A DNA stretch of 64,000 nucleotides from Salinimicrobium terrae DSM 17865 (GCF_000424665.1 NZ_AUKI01000020.1:1-64000), one strand, 5' to 3'. Counted from the stretch's first letter, positions 1 through 9,207 are shown. Numbers and translations are program-made. Notes: a model not told the origin generated them from the sequence alone.

Positions 1-113
1 GTTACGCACCCGTGCGCCGGTCGCCACCATCCGAAGACGTGCTGCCCCTCGACTTGCATGTGTTAAGCCTGCCGCTAGCGTTCATCCTGAGCCAGGATCA
101 AACTCTTCATCGT
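1..113 (-). rRNA. rrs: 16S ribosomal RNA, 5' end (partial)
   Basis: Read on the minus strand, this contains the universal 16S start (AGAGTTTGATCCTGGCTCAG) followed by the Bacteroidota-type continuation with GATGAACGCTAGCGGCAGGC and the helix-6 region. Only about 113 nt are inside the window; the rest lies to the left. The 5' end is placed by alignment to the E. coli 16S start and may be off by a few bases. The operon is transcribed leftwards from promoters at about 447-728. Confidence 0.97.
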
Positions 114-160
114 TAAATCTTATATACTTTAACAACTACTAAAGGAATTCCTCTTCTTCA

Positions 161-178
161 CCCCGATAGCTATCGGGG
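161..178. repeat. 18-bp perfect palindrome in the 16S leader
   Basis: CCCCGATAGCTATCGGGG is an uninterrupted perfect palindrome about 50 nt upstream of the mature 16S 5' end, so it would be transcribed in the rRNA leader. It could be a leader-processing hairpin or an interspersed palindrome; palindromes of this sort are common between genes in flavobacteria. Confidence 0.6.
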
Positions 179-283
179 ATCAAAGCTCAAAACGTTCTTC
201 TAGTCTTAATTCTTATTTGCATTTGTTACTAATTAAAGCAACATACGCGCTGTCAATTCAATATGTCAATGAACTTACCCCTC

Positions 284-319
284 TGTCCTTCCGGACATCT
301 CCCCTTAAAAAAGGGGAGA
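284..319. repeat. Double hairpin in the rRNA leader
   Basis: Two adjacent inverted repeats: TGTCC/GGACA (284-297) and TCTCCCC/GGGGAGA around an A-rich loop (298-319). Both lie in the transcribed rRNA leader between the most proximal promoter and 16S. The second arm with its adjacent A/T run could fold like a terminator or an antitermination element on the leftward transcript. It may equally be an interspersed repeat; the sequence alone does not decide. Confidence 0.45.
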
Positions 320-446
320 AACTTTTCCGTATTTCAGGAGGCGTTTCTTGTGAAATAAAAGGAGTTGAACCTTTTCTATTATTACCCTACCCGGGATTTC
401 TTCTTCAGTAATTCTCAATGAACTTCGCTCCTGTTCTAAGCGGCTG

Positions 447-478
447 CAAATCTACAACCTTTTTTAAAACCAGCAAGA
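447..478 (-). promoter_or_regulatory. rRNA promoter P3 (proximal)
   Basis: On the minus strand a -7 element TAGATTTG (447-454) fits the Bacteroidota consensus TAnnTTTG. A weak -33 candidate (CTTG around 475-478) lies about 20 nt upstream. It is the closest of three similar promoter-like units upstream of 16S; all three -7 boxes are followed by a G/C-rich start region (GCAGCCGC here). Confidence 0.55.
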
Positions 479-535
479 AAAAAAATTAAATTTTTTCTTA
501 ACCCCTGTTTTTAGCTTTCTTAAAGAACGAGCTTG

Positions 536-568
536 CAAATTTACAACCTTTACTCTTTATTATCCAAG
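536..568 (-). promoter_or_regulatory. rRNA promoter P2 (middle)
   Basis: Minus-strand -7 element TAAATTTG (536-543) with a CTTG-type -33 element (565-568) 21 nt upstream. The bases around the -7 box (GGTTGTAAATTTGCAAG on the minus strand) closely resemble those of P3, which suggests tandem duplication of a promoter unit. Confidence 0.6.
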
Positions 569-697
569 TTAAAATTCAAAACTTTTTCAGAGAACTTTGC
601 CTGCTATTTCAACCAGACCAATTTTACTCCGATACTCCTGCCCTACCGGCTTACAACTCCCGGATATAAGACCCTTTGTTGTTTCTCAAAGCGGGTG

Positions 698-728
698 CAA
701 ATATACTACCGATTTCTACTTCTGCAAA
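698..728 (-). promoter_or_regulatory. rRNA promoter P1 (distal, best consensus)
   Basis: Minus-strand TTTG (725-728), 19-nt spacer, then TATATTTG (698-705). This is an exact match to the Bacteroidota sigma-A consensus TTTG-N19-TAnnTTTG. It is the most upstream of three promoter-like units and points towards the 16S gene about 590 nt away. Confidence 0.75.
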
Positions 729-822
729 CTTGTACCACAACTTTTGACATTTCACAACCCCCTCAAGATAAGGTATTGAAAATGACATTTTTGAGAGGTA
801 ATTATTTATTCAACCCGCGTTA

Positions 823-924
823 GGGATAGCAGCGGAAATCCTTTTTGTGAAGCATGAGCAAGCAAAAAGATTGAAGCGTATAGCCCGACCCGGCATGCGC
901 GGTAGCGAAAGCAGGGGAACGCCC
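823..924 (+). ncRNA. Candidate structured RNA or conserved intergenic element
   Basis: About 100 nt between the rRNA promoters and the DUF4294 gene. It has a clear hairpin: CTTTTTG (841-847) pairs with CAAAAAG (863-869), closed by flanking AT pairs. The GATTGAAGCG and AGCCCGACCC segments and the closing GGG ... CCC look like an element I associate with intergenic regions of flavobacterial genomes, often near rRNA operons. I see no reading frame in it. Strand and function are inferred; it could also be a repeat with no role as RNA. Rfam families such as Flavo-1 would be worth comparing. Confidence 0.35.
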
Positions 925-933
925 AAATACATA

Positions 934-1641
934 TTATGATTTTCTATCCCCTTTTACGGGTGCTGACCACTTATCTGTAAGTTCCAGGAAATTGTAATCC
1001 AGCGCAGAGGGTTGCCTTTCCAGCTGTTTACCTTGAAAAGCTCTTTGAAGAATATCTTCAATATAATAGTCTTCCTCATTCTTAGATGGATCAAACTCCT
1101 CCTTTAAGGAAATGTCAAAGAAACTGGCTGTTGTATTGTACCAGAAAGCTCTCCATCCACTTTTTAGATCTTTCACGAGATCAAAAGCGGTTATTCCGGT
1201 TTGCCGGTGAATTAATTTTACCAGAATCTGACCTTCTGTCCTGGTTAATTTCTTTAATTCGGCCGAGAATTGATTTTCAATATAATCCTGGACAATCTTA
1301 GTATATCGTTTCCGGTCCCGTTTTGATTTGATTTGATCCAGCCTGTTATTTAATTCCACCAATCTTTCTGAAGCCAGTTTGGCATAAGGATAAACCTTTA
1401 TGGTTTTTCTGCGGAGAATAAGGTATTTACGACGTTCCAGATCACTGTCAAATTTTAGTCTTCCAAGGATAAGCACCTCATCAAGATCTATATGTGAGCG
1501 TGCAATGGTATCTCCTTCTATAATATAGAACTCATAATCCACACTATCCTGCACTGGTTCTTCAACCTGAGCGAGAATAGGCAACGGCGCCAAAAAGAGA
1601 TAAATGAATAAAATTTGCCTCAAAATACTCGTTTTCAACAT
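934..1641 (-). CDS. DUF4294 domain protein, exported
   Basis: Begins with a signal peptide (hydrophobic stretch ILFIYLFLAPLPILAQ, cut expected after LAQ), so the product is probably periplasmic. The region from about residue 50 to 205 matches the DUF4294 family typical of flavobacteria: the conserved LDEVLILGRLKF entry, a YPYAKLASERL helix, and the QTGITAFDLVK and GWRAFWYN blocks. The family has no established function that I know of. I chose the second Met (1641) because the signal peptide then starts with the usual short basic n-region; an ATG at 1656 is the alternative. Divergent from the M42 peptidase, with about 83 bp between them. Confidence 0.85.
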   Translation of the reverse strand: MLKTSILRQILFIYLFLAPLPILAQVEEPVQDSVDYEFYIIEGDTIARSHIDLDEVLILGRLKFDSDLERRKYLILRRKTIKVYPYAKLASERLVELNNRLDQIKSKRDRKRYTKIVQDYIENQFSAELKKLTRTEGQILVKLIHRQTGITAFDLVKDLKSGWRAFWYNTTASFFDISLKEEFDPSKNEEDYYIEDILQRAFQGKQLERQPSALDYNFLELTDKWSAPVKGDRKS

Positions 1642-1724
1642 TTGAGCTAAAATCATTCCAAAATTACATTATCTATAAATTGTCAGCTCTTTAAATCTTA
1701 TTAAATTCGTCAAAAAGTATAAAA

Positions 1725-2813
1725 ATGGGCCAGGAAGAAATCCTCAACGAAAAATCTGTAAGTTTTCTCGAACAATATTTAAATAATGCTGCACCTACCG
1801 GATATGAATGGGAAGGTCAAAAATTATGGATGAATTATATAGAACCTTATGTGGATGAATTCATTACAGACACCTACGGTACTGCCGTAGGGGTCATAAA
1901 TCCTAAAGCAAAATACAAGGTTGTAATAGAAGGTCATGCCGATGAGATCTCGTGGTATGTAAACTATATTACCGACGACGGTTTGATCTACGTAATTCGT
2001 AATGGTGGAAGCGACCACCAGATCGCCGCCTCAAAAAGAGTGAATATTCACACCAGGAACGGGATTGTAAAAGGAGTTTTTGGATGGCCTGCCATTCACA
2101 CCCGCGATAAAGAAAAAGAACAGGCTCCTAAACTTGACAATATTTCTATAGATGTAGGCTGCTCTTCAAAAGAAGAGGTGGAGGCTCTAGGCGTTCATGT
2201 TGGTTGCGTAATCACTTATCCCGACGAATTCTTTATCCTCAATAAAAATAAATTTGTGAGCCGGGCTCTTGACAACCGAATTGGCGGATTTATGATCGCC
2301 GAAGTAGCACGCCTGCTGAAGGAAAACAAAAAGAAATTGCCTTTTGGTCTTTATATAACAAATTCGGTACAGGAGGAAATTGGTCTAAGAGGTGCCGAAA
2401 TGATCACCCAACGTATTAAACCAAATGTGGCCATAGTGACCGATGTTACTCATGACACCACTACCCCAATGATCGAAAAGAAAACAAACGGACTAACAAA
2501 AATTGGTGACGGTCCGGTGATTTCTTATGCACCCGCCGTACAAAACAAGCTGCGAAATCTTCTAATTAAAACTGCCGAGGATAAAAATATCCCCTTTCAG
2601 CGTATGGCTTCTTCAAGAATGACAGGCACAGATACAGACGCTTTTGCTTACAGTAATGGCGGAGTGGCTTCGGCTTTGATCTCCCTTCCCTTGCGTTATA
2701 TGCATACCACAGTTGAAATGGTGCACCGCAATGATGTGGAAAATGTGATAAAGTTGATCTATGAAAGCTTGTTACAACTAAAAGATGGAGATACCTTTAG
2801 CTATTTTGAATAG
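1725..2813 (+). CDS. M42 family metallopeptidase (glutamyl aminopeptidase type)
   Basis: A 362-aa cytosolic di-metal aminopeptidase of the M42 family, which trims peptides from the N-terminus and usually forms dodecameric tetrahedra. Visible metal and catalytic residues: His in EGHADE (about residue 70), the bridging Asp in ALDNRIGG (about 186), the catalytic and metal-binding Glu pair in QEEIG (about 217), Asp in VTDVTHD (about 240), and the terminal His in YMHTTVE (about 327). Length and motif order are normal for the family. It is followed directly by a Rho-independent terminator and appears to be a single-gene unit. Confidence 0.93.
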   Translation: MGQEEILNEKSVSFLEQYLNNAAPTGYEWEGQKLWMNYIEPYVDEFITDTYGTAVGVINPKAKYKVVIEGHADEISWYVNYITDDGLIYVIRNGGSDHQIAASKRVNIHTRNGIVKGVFGWPAIHTRDKEKEQAPKLDNISIDVGCSSKEEVEALGVHVGCVITYPDEFFILNKNKFVSRALDNRIGGFMIAEVARLLKENKKKLPFGLYITNSVQEEIGLRGAEMITQRIKPNVAIVTDVTHDTTTPMIEKKTNGLTKIGDGPVISYAPAVQNKLRNLLIKTAEDKNIPFQRMASSRMTGTDTDAFAYSNGGVASALISLPLRYMHTTVEMVHRNDVENVIKLIYESLLQLKDGDTFSYFE

Positions 2814-2835
2814 GTATCCCAAAATAACATTTTTG

Positions 2836-2865
2836 AACCTCCTTTCTAAGGAGGTTTTTATTTTC
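2836..2865 (+). terminator. Rho-independent terminator after the M42 peptidase
   Basis: Stem AACCTCC/GGAGGTT (2836-2842 with 2850-2856), loop TTTCTAA, then TTTATTTTC. It is immediately preceded by AAAATAACATTTTT at 2821-2834, a variant of a palindrome that recurs at gene ends in this window. Confidence 0.85.
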
Positions 2866-2899
2866 TGAAGTTTTCACATTTCTTTACAAGGTCGGGATA

Positions 2900-4018
2900 A
2901 TGATGAAAGCTATATTTAGAAAAAAATTCATGGTCCTTTCTCCAGATGAAGTTGTAACGCTACTCTCCAATCCTGACCTGGCTGCAGAAAAAGCTAATCT
3001 ACAGTATATTTCTGAAGATGACCTTTGTATTATGCGGCGCAAAAGAGGAAAAGGTTACCAGTATCTCCACGATGGAGAACCACTTAAGGATGATGAGGTG
3101 CTGGAAAGAATAAAAAAACTTGTTATTCCACCCGCATGGGAAAAAGTAAAAATCTGCCCTTTTTCAAATGGTCATCTACAGGTCATAGGACTTGATACCA
3201 AACAGCGAAAACAATACATCTATCATCCCGACTGGACAAAGCTCCGTAATCTCACAAAATTTTATAAGATGACCGCCTTTGGTAAGGTTTTGCCAAAGAT
3301 CAGAGCACAGGTAGATAAAGACCTGGACAAAAAAGGAATGCCACAGGAAAAAGTCCTCGCCCTGGTGGTAAGACTCATGGAAGAAACACACATTAGGATT
3401 GGAAATGAGGCTTATGCCAAACAAAATAAATCCTACGGCCTGTCCACTTTAAGAAGCCGACATGTAGAGATCTCCAGCGGTGAAATGAAATTTAATTTTT
3501 TAGGTAAACGTGGAATTGAAAATACTGTTTCTGTACGTGACAAGAAATTAATTAAACTGGTAAATCAATGTGAGGAAATTCCCGGATGGGAGGTGTTTAA
3601 ATATATAGGTGAGGACGGAAAAAAGCACAGTATTGATAGCGGAATGGTAAATCACTACATCCAGGAATTGAGTGGAGAACTATTTTCGGCTAAAGATTTC
3701 AGGACCTGGAGTGCCACGAAGATCTTTTTTGAAAAGTTACGCGACACGGGCTTTACCGAAGAGGAAAAGCAGAACAAAAAGAACATCTTAGAGGCTTATG
3801 ATACCACAGCCGAAGCATTAAACAACACCCGCAGTGTATGCCGTAGCTATTACGTGCACCCCTATGTGGTTGAGCTATACGAGACAGGAGGTATAGTTCC
3901 ATATTTCCAAAAGGTAGAAAGAAAACGTACCTCCAAACCTAATCTTTCTCAAACAGAAGAAGTCTTACTTGAAATTCTCAAAGATTTTGAAATTGAGCTG
4001 GAAGAGAAAGAATCCTAA
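2900..4018 (+). CDS. DNA topoisomerase IB (poxvirus-like)
   Basis: A 372-aa type IB topoisomerase, which relaxes supercoils through a 3'-phosphotyrosyl intermediate without ATP. The N-terminal domain contains IPPAWEKVKICP and GHLQVIGLDTKQRKQYIYHP, typical of bacterial TopIB. The catalytic core shows THIRIGNEAY (catalytic Arg), FLGKRG (Lys region), DFRTWSAT (second Arg) and a C-terminal NNTRSVCRSYYVHPYVV block carrying the active-site Tyr. MMKAIFRKKF may not belong to the mature start: the Met at residue 11 (MVLSPDEVV) is a plausible alternative. Convergent with acs. Confidence 0.93.
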   Translation: MMKAIFRKKFMVLSPDEVVTLLSNPDLAAEKANLQYISEDDLCIMRRKRGKGYQYLHDGEPLKDDEVLERIKKLVIPPAWEKVKICPFSNGHLQVIGLDTKQRKQYIYHPDWTKLRNLTKFYKMTAFGKVLPKIRAQVDKDLDKKGMPQEKVLALVVRLMEETHIRIGNEAYAKQNKSYGLSTLRSRHVEISSGEMKFNFLGKRGIENTVSVRDKKLIKLVNQCEEIPGWEVFKYIGEDGKKHSIDSGMVNHYIQELSGELFSAKDFRTWSATKIFFEKLRDTGFTEEEKQNKKNILEAYDTTAEALNNTRSVCRSYYVHPYVVELYETGGIVPYFQKVERKRTSKPNLSQTEEVLLEILKDFEIELEEKES

Positions 4019-4126
4019 AACCTATCAAAAATTCTGATTTACTTCTCAAGATGCTTTAGAAAAGCTACAAGGCCTTCAACTTCTCTTATCTTGTTATACT
4101 AAAGCAGTTATTTCATAAAAGAAAAT

Positions 4127-6034
4127 TTAATGTTTTGCTTCAGTCATTATTTCGTCAACAATTTCTGGATTAAGCAGAGTTGAAGTATCTCCAAGATTTT
4201 CTGTATCGTTTGATGCAATTTTACGAAGAATCCTTCTCATAATTTTTCCGCTTCTTGTTTTGGGAAGTCCGCTCACGAATTGAATCTTTTCAGGTTTCGC
4301 AATTGGTCCCAAAGTTTGGGAAACAATCTCCTTAATTTCCTTTTCAAGCTTTTCTGAAGGCTCTACTTTGTCATAAAGAATTACATATGCGTAAAGTGCA
4401 TTTCCTTTAATATCATGTGGAAAGCCCACAACCGCACTCTCGACCACGTGTTCATGCTCATCAATGGCATTTTCTATTGCTGCAGTTCCCAGGTTATGTC
4501 CGGAAACAATAACTATGTCATCAACCCTTCCCGTAATGCGGTAATTTCCGGTTGCATCACGATATGCCCCGTCACCGGTAAAATATTTGTTTTTAAACGT
4601 GGAAAAATACACTTCTCTATAGCGTTGATGATCCCCATAGATGGTACGGGCAATTGAAGGCCATGGAAATTTAATTGCCAGTCTTCCGTCAACAGGCTCA
4701 TTTGTAACGGGTGTCTCCTCTCCCTGATCATTCATAAGAACCGGTTGCACTCCCGGCAAGGGTAAAGTCGCAAAAGTGGGCCTTGTAGGTGTAATACCGG
4801 CAAGAGGGGAAATCATAATTGCTCCTGTCTCGGTTTGCCACCAAGTATCTACAACAGGACAATTTCCTTTTCCAATATTATCATTGTACCAGTGCCAGGC
4901 CTCTTCATTAATGGGTTCTCCTACACTTCCCAGCACTTTAAGGGAAGTGAGATCGTGCTTTTCAACGAAATTTAAAGGTTGTTTGGCCAGCGATCGTATT
5001 GCAGTAGGAGCTGTATAAAAGTGAGTGACTTTTAACTTATCAACAATTTCCCAGAATCTGCCGTAATCGGGATAGCTGGGAACGCCTTCAAACATCACAG
5101 TTGTAGCTCCGGATGCCAGAGGCCCGTATATTATATAGGAGTGTCCTGTGATCCATCCAATATCGGCCGTACACCAGTAGACATCATGTTTTTCAAGCTG
5201 AAAGACATTTTGAAAGGTGTAAGTCGTACCCACCATATAACCTCCAACAGTATGAACCATCCCTTTTGGCTTACCGGTTGAGCCGGAAGTATAGAGAATA
5301 AACAACATATCTTCGGCATCCATAACTTCTGCAGGGCATTCTTTTTCAGCCTTTTGAAGTTCATCAAACCAGAATTTATCCCTGCCCTCTTTCATAGGAG
5401 TAGGCTCCACTGTGCGGCGGTAAACGATCACCGTTTCTACACCCGGGGTCTCTTCCAGAGCCTTATCACACATTTCCTTCAAATTAACTTTTTTAGATCC
5501 TCTGTAAACTTCGTTTGCCGTAATAAGCATCTTACAATCGGAGTCATTGATACGTCGTGCAATAGCCGAACTGGAAAAACCTGCAAAAACGATGGAATGA
5601 ACTGCCCCAATTCTTGCACAAGCCAGCATAGCAATGGCTAATTCAGGGATCATTGGCATGTAAAGACATACCCTGTCTCCTTTTTTGATCCCGTTATTTT
5701 TCAAAACATTTGCAAACCTGGAAACTTTTACAAATAATTGCCTGTAGGAGATATACCGGGATTCCTCATCGGGATCATTAGGTTCCCAGATAATAGCCGT
5801 TTTGTTCCCAAGGGTCTCCAGGTGACGATCCAGGCAGTTTTCTGTGATATTCAGTTTTCCTCCCTGGAACCATTTCACTTCAGGTTTCTCAAAATCCCAT
5901 TCCAGGGTCTTGTCCCATCTTTTTTGCCAGGTAAACGTACCGGCTATTTCATCCCAAAAAGCTTCAGGATCTGTAATACTTTTCTTGTAGGCTTTCTTAT
6001 AATCGGCGAAGCTGCGCAGCTGTAAATTTTCCAT
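4127..6034 (-). CDS. acs: Acetyl-CoA synthetase, AMP-forming
   Basis: 635 aa. Activates acetate to acetyl-CoA through acetyl-AMP, feeding the TCA and glyoxylate routes. ANL superfamily motifs: the P-loop-like LYTSGSTGKPKG (about residues 248-258), the VDTWWQTETG adenylate motif, a GDGAYRD block, the hinge region GRVDDIVIVSGHN, and C-terminal PKTRSGKIMRR with the Lys that is acetylated for control in characterised Acs enzymes. Length is close to the 650 aa usual for Acs. It is transcribed alone, convergent with topoisomerase IB and divergent from the dnaJ-like gene. Confidence 0.96.
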   Translation of the reverse strand: MENLQLRSFADYKKAYKKSITDPEAFWDEIAGTFTWQKRWDKTLEWDFEKPEVKWFQGGKLNITENCLDRHLETLGNKTAIIWEPNDPDEESRYISYRQLFVKVSRFANVLKNNGIKKGDRVCLYMPMIPELAIAMLACARIGAVHSIVFAGFSSSAIARRINDSDCKMLITANEVYRGSKKVNLKEMCDKALEETPGVETVIVYRRTVEPTPMKEGRDKFWFDELQKAEKECPAEVMDAEDMLFILYTSGSTGKPKGMVHTVGGYMVGTTYTFQNVFQLEKHDVYWCTADIGWITGHSYIIYGPLASGATTVMFEGVPSYPDYGRFWEIVDKLKVTHFYTAPTAIRSLAKQPLNFVEKHDLTSLKVLGSVGEPINEEAWHWYNDNIGKGNCPVVDTWWQTETGAIMISPLAGITPTRPTFATLPLPGVQPVLMNDQGEETPVTNEPVDGRLAIKFPWPSIARTIYGDHQRYREVYFSTFKNKYFTGDGAYRDATGNYRITGRVDDIVIVSGHNLGTAAIENAIDEHEHVVESAVVGFPHDIKGNALYAYVILYDKVEPSEKLEKEIKEIVSQTLGPIAKPEKIQFVSGLPKTRSGKIMRRILRKIASNDTENLGDTSTLLNPEIVDEIMTEAKH

Positions 6035-6221
6035 AATCTAAATTTAGGAAAAGAAGCTTCAAAAACAAATATTTAAAATTAATTGATTTTCAGAAGGGTA
6101 TCCAGAAATGGCATTTTTGAAAGGAATCTTTCAGGAGTAATAAATCGCAGGAATGATCTGATTTTTTCCTGAAATATGTATCTTTAAAGGAATGGAAGAT
6201 TAAAAAACTTCATAAAAATCT

Positions 6222-7151
6222 ATGGAATTTATTGATTATTATAAGGTTTTAGAGCTGGATAAAACTGCTACTAAAAATGATATAAAAAAAGCCTACCGAA
6301 AACTGGCACGTAAGTATCACCCAGACCTAAATCCTAATGATACTGCTGCCCAGAAGAAATTTCAGCAGATAAATGAGGCACATGAAGTGCTTATAGATCC
6401 AGAAAAAAGAAAAAAGTACGACCAGTACGGGAAAGACTGGCAACATGCCGAAGAATTTGAAAGACAAAAAGCACAACAGCAACAGTATCAGCAACAATAT
6501 TCGGGTGGCAGAACCGGCGGCTTTGGAGGAGCAGAAAATTTTGGCGGCGGCGGATTTGAAGGCGGGGATTTTTCTGAATTTTTTGAATCTATGTTCGGAG
6601 GTGCTCAAGGCGGAAGGCAAAGAACTACCCGCTTTAGGGGACAGGATTATAATGCAGAGCTACAGTTAAATCTTACCGATGTCTATAAAACCCAAAAGCA
6701 AACGCTTACCATCAATGGTAAAAATATAAGACTAACCATACCTGCCGGTGTGGAAAACGGACAAACTATTAGGATCAAAGGTTATGGAGGGGAAGGAATG
6801 AACGGTGGACCAAACGGGGACCTCCTCATTACTTTTGCCATTAACAATGATACTTCCTTTAAACGAGAAGGAAAAAATCTCTATAAAGATGTAGAACTGG
6901 ATATATTTACGGCCACATTAGGCGGAGATCTCATGGTAGATACCTTTGACGGAAAAGTAAAACTGAATGTGAAGCCGGAAACCCAGAACGGAACAACCGT
7001 AAAACTAAAAGGAAAAGGATTTCCGGTTTACAAGACAGAAGGACAGTTTGGCGACCTTTTTATTACTTACAAAATAAAGATTCCGACAAACCTGAGTGCA
7101 AGGGAAAAAGAACTTTTACAGGAACTAAAAAAACTGCAAGAAAATGGATGA
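6222..7151 (+). CDS. DnaJ-class co-chaperone, CbpA type
   Basis: 309 aa. N-terminal J domain (residues 1-70) with the HPD motif in YHPDLNP, then a Gly/Phe-rich linker (about 85-130) and two C-terminal substrate-binding beta domains containing [18 protein letters not shown] and the second repeat [11 protein letters not shown]. There is no CxxCxGxG zinc-finger block, so this is a class II (CbpA-like) J protein that would stimulate DnaK, not DnaJ itself. Its stop codon overlaps the next gene (cbpM-like) by 8 bp, giving the classic cbpA-cbpM pair. Confidence 0.93.
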   Translation: MEFIDYYKVLELDKTATKNDIKKAYRKLARKYHPDLNPNDTAAQKKFQQINEAHEVLIDPEKRKKYDQYGKDWQHAEEFERQKAQQQQYQQQYSGGRTGGFGGAENFGGGGFEGGDFSEFFESMFGGAQGGRQRTTRFRGQDYNAELQLNLTDVYKTQKQTLTINGKNIRLTIPAGVENGQTIRIKGYGGEGMNGGPNGDLLITFAINNDTSFKREGKNLYKDVELDIFTATLGGDLMVDTFDGKVKLNVKPETQNGTTVKLKGKGFPVYKTEGQFGDLFITYKIKIPTNLSAREKELLQELKKLQENG

Positions 7152-7434
7152 TCAATATATCTCAATATTAGAATTTTGTAATTGCCATCAACTGGAGTAT
7201 TCTTTTATTCATTCCCTCACAGAAAATGGATTAATACAAACTATAATTATAGAGGAAGATGAATACATTGAGCAGGAACAACTGAGGGAGCTGGAGCGAA
7301 TAATGCGCCTGCACTACGACCTTGAGATAAATATGCAGGGAATAGACGCTATTAACCATCTCCTGAACCGGGTTTCCCGACTTCAGGATGAAGTGCGGCA
7401 TTTACAAAACCGCCTAAAATTATATGAAGATTAA
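7144..7434 (+). CDS. Chaperone modulator, CbpM family
   Basis: 96 aa, starting 8 bp before the end of the J-protein gene, so probably translationally coupled. The [34 protein letters not shown] segment followed by a C-terminal coiled coil ([15 protein letters not shown]) matches the CbpM/MerR-like fold. In E. coli, CbpM binds the J domain of CbpA and blocks its action. The assignment rests on size, position and the helix-turn-helix-plus-coil pattern. Confidence 0.85.
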   Translation: MDDQYISILEFCNCHQLEYSFIHSLTENGLIQTIIIEEDEYIEQEQLRELERIMRLHYDLEINMQGIDAINHLLNRVSRLQDEVRHLQNRLKLYED

Positions 7435-7447
7435 ACTAAACTGAATT

Positions 7448-7783
7448 ATGAAATTGATTTTGAACATTTTTGCGGGATTAACTTTATTGTTCTTTACTCA
7501 AACCTGTAGTTATACAACTAACGGGGAAGATGAATCGCGTTCGGCTGTAATAAAAGAAAAAACTATGGAGATCACCGGCACCATCCAGGAACAAGGCATG
7601 ACCTCGTACCAATACGGCACCCATACTATTGAAACAGAAAATGAAGAATTTTACGCTCTAAAAAGTGAGGCAGTAGACCTTGACGACTATGTCAACGAAG
7701 AAGTTACCATAGTTGCTGAAAAAATTGAAGGTTATCCCCTTTCCGGCGGTCCGGATTATTTGTTGGTACATGAAGTGAGATGA
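7448..7783 (+). CDS. Small predicted lipoprotein
   Basis: 111 aa with a hydrophobic signal (LILNIFAGLTLLFF) ending in a lipobox-like FTQTC, so Cys20 is the probable lipidation site. The mature part is acidic and beta-rich (MEITGTIQEQGMTSYQYGTH ... VNEEVTIVAEKIEGYPLSGGPDYLLVHEV), and reads like a small OB-fold-type domain of the kind seen in short periplasmic proteins. I do not recognise a named family. It lies 13 bp after cbpM and may be cotranscribed. Confidence 0.7.
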   Translation: MKLILNIFAGLTLLFFTQTCSYTTNGEDESRSAVIKEKTMEITGTIQEQGMTSYQYGTHTIETENEEFYALKSEAVDLDDYVNEEVTIVAEKIEGYPLSGGPDYLLVHEVR

Positions 7784-8247
7784 AGTTAGAAAGACGCGGT
7801 TAGAAAGGCAAAGGCAAGTATGCAGTACGCAGATTTTAGTAAGTAGTGCAAAATGAGTTAAGAACCAAAAATCGAGAATTTTAGAGTTTGTCATTTCGAC
7901 CTCTGTTGTAAGCTGCAGATTATTTTTTCTCATAACCTTTAACTCATGATTTATTTTCTTTTGCGAGTTGAGGTTGTTGCGAGTTCAATTTTATTTGCGG
8001 AAATCAGCGAAATCAGCGGGAAATTATGGAAAAGAACCCATGTCACGCTGAGCCAGCGACCGCAGGAAGCGACGGTCGAAGCGCTTGTTAGCACATGACA
8101 TCCATTTCTTCTAAAAAAACTTTATTCAAACCAGGCTTCGACCATATTTCCCCGGCCTCCCGGACGTGAAAATTGCTCAGCCTGACAACCAGAATGCACC
8201 AGAGAGCACAAAGCCACCTATAACTTATTTTTAATACTCAATACAAA
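7784..8247. other. Convergent intergenic region with an interspersed repeat
   Basis: 464 bp between the lipoprotein and purC with no credible gene. At 8040-8101 lies TGTCACGCTGAGCC followed by an inverted repeat CGACCG/CGGTCG (8057-8078) and GAAGCGC. This is the form of the GTCACGCTGAGC repeat common between genes in Bacteroidota. The remainder is low-information AT-rich sequence. Confidence 0.6.
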
Positions 8248-9192
8248 CTACCTTATGTGCTCCAATACATTCCGCTCGATCCTCTCCTCAATATTAGAAA
8301 TATCAGCCTTTACAAAGGGTTCGCCGGTGATCTGTTCATAGAGCTCGATGTAACGCTCAGAAACTGAATCTATGTATTCATCGCTCATTTCGGGAATTTG
8401 CTGCCCTTCTTTTCCCTGAAATTCATTTTGGATAAGCCATTGTCTGACAAACTCTTTTGAAAGCTGCTTTTGAGGTTCCCCTTTAGCCAGACGCTCCCGG
8501 TAACCTTCGGCATAGAAATAACGGGATGAATCGGGAGTGTGGATTTCGTCGATAAGCACAATTTCTCCTTCAGCAGTTTTCCCGAATTCATATTTTGTGT
8601 CTACCAGAATTAGCCCGTTTTTCTTAGCGAGTTCACTACCGCGAAGGAACAGCTGTTGGGTGTAAATCTCAAGGAGATGATAATCTTTTTCAGAAACGAT
8701 TCCTTTTTCCAAAATCTCTTCCCGGGAAATGTCCATGTCGTGCTCTCCCGAGTCGGCTTTTGTGGTGGGAGTGATAATAGGTGCTTCAAAAGCTTCATTT
8801 TCTTTCATCCCTTCGGGCATATGTACTCCGCAAAGGCTGCGTTTTCCAGCGGCATATTCCCGGGCTGCATGACCGGTCAAATAACCACGTATAACCATTT
8901 CCACTTTAAAAGGTTCACACCTCTGCCCTATCGCCACATTGGGATCGGGTGTGGCTTCGAGCCAGTTGGGTACAATATCTTCGGTGGCTTTCATCATTTT
9001 AGTGGCGAGCTGATTAAGGATCTGTCCCTTGTATGGAATTCCTTTTGGCATCACAACATCGAAAGCAGAAAGCCTGTCGGTCACGATCATGACCAGGCGG
9101 TCATCTTTCAGCGTATAAACATCCCGTACTTTTCCTTTGTAAACATTTTTTTGACCGGGAAAATTAAAATTTGTAGAGGTAATGGTATTCAT
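8248..9192 (-). CDS. purC: Phosphoribosylaminoimidazole-succinocarboxamide synthase
   Basis: 314 aa; SAICAR synthetase, the ATP-dependent joining of CAIR and aspartate in de novo purine synthesis. Signature segments: [20 protein letters not shown] at the N-terminus, [15 protein letters not shown], the [18 protein letters not shown] block, DTKYEFG, and [13 protein letters not shown]. The length is that of the longer PurC form. It lies downstream of phoH on the same strand but is separated from it by a terminator hairpin, so it is probably transcribed independently. Confidence 0.96.
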   Translation of the reverse strand: MNTITSTNFNFPGQKNVYKGKVRDVYTLKDDRLVMIVTDRLSAFDVVMPKGIPYKGQILNQLATKMMKATEDIVPNWLEATPDPNVAIGQRCEPFKVEMVIRGYLTGHAAREYAAGKRSLCGVHMPEGMKENEAFEAPIITPTTKADSGEHDMDISREEILEKGIVSEKDYHLLEIYTQQLFLRGSELAKKNGLILVDTKYEFGKTAEGEIVLIDEIHTPDSSRYFYAEGYRERLAKGEPQKQLSKEFVRQWLIQNEFQGKEGQQIPEMSDEYIDSVSERYIELYEQITGEPFVKADISNIEERIERNVLEHIR

Positions 9193-9207
9193 GTGAGTAT
9201 TAAGTTA

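Noticed and set aside
217-411. 64-codon plus-strand frame in the rRNA leader
   Set aside because: Covers the leader hairpins and is antisense to the rRNA transcript.
533-823. 96-codon plus-strand frame upstream of the rRNA operon
   Set aside because: Lies over the rRNA promoters, with no family likeness and random composition.
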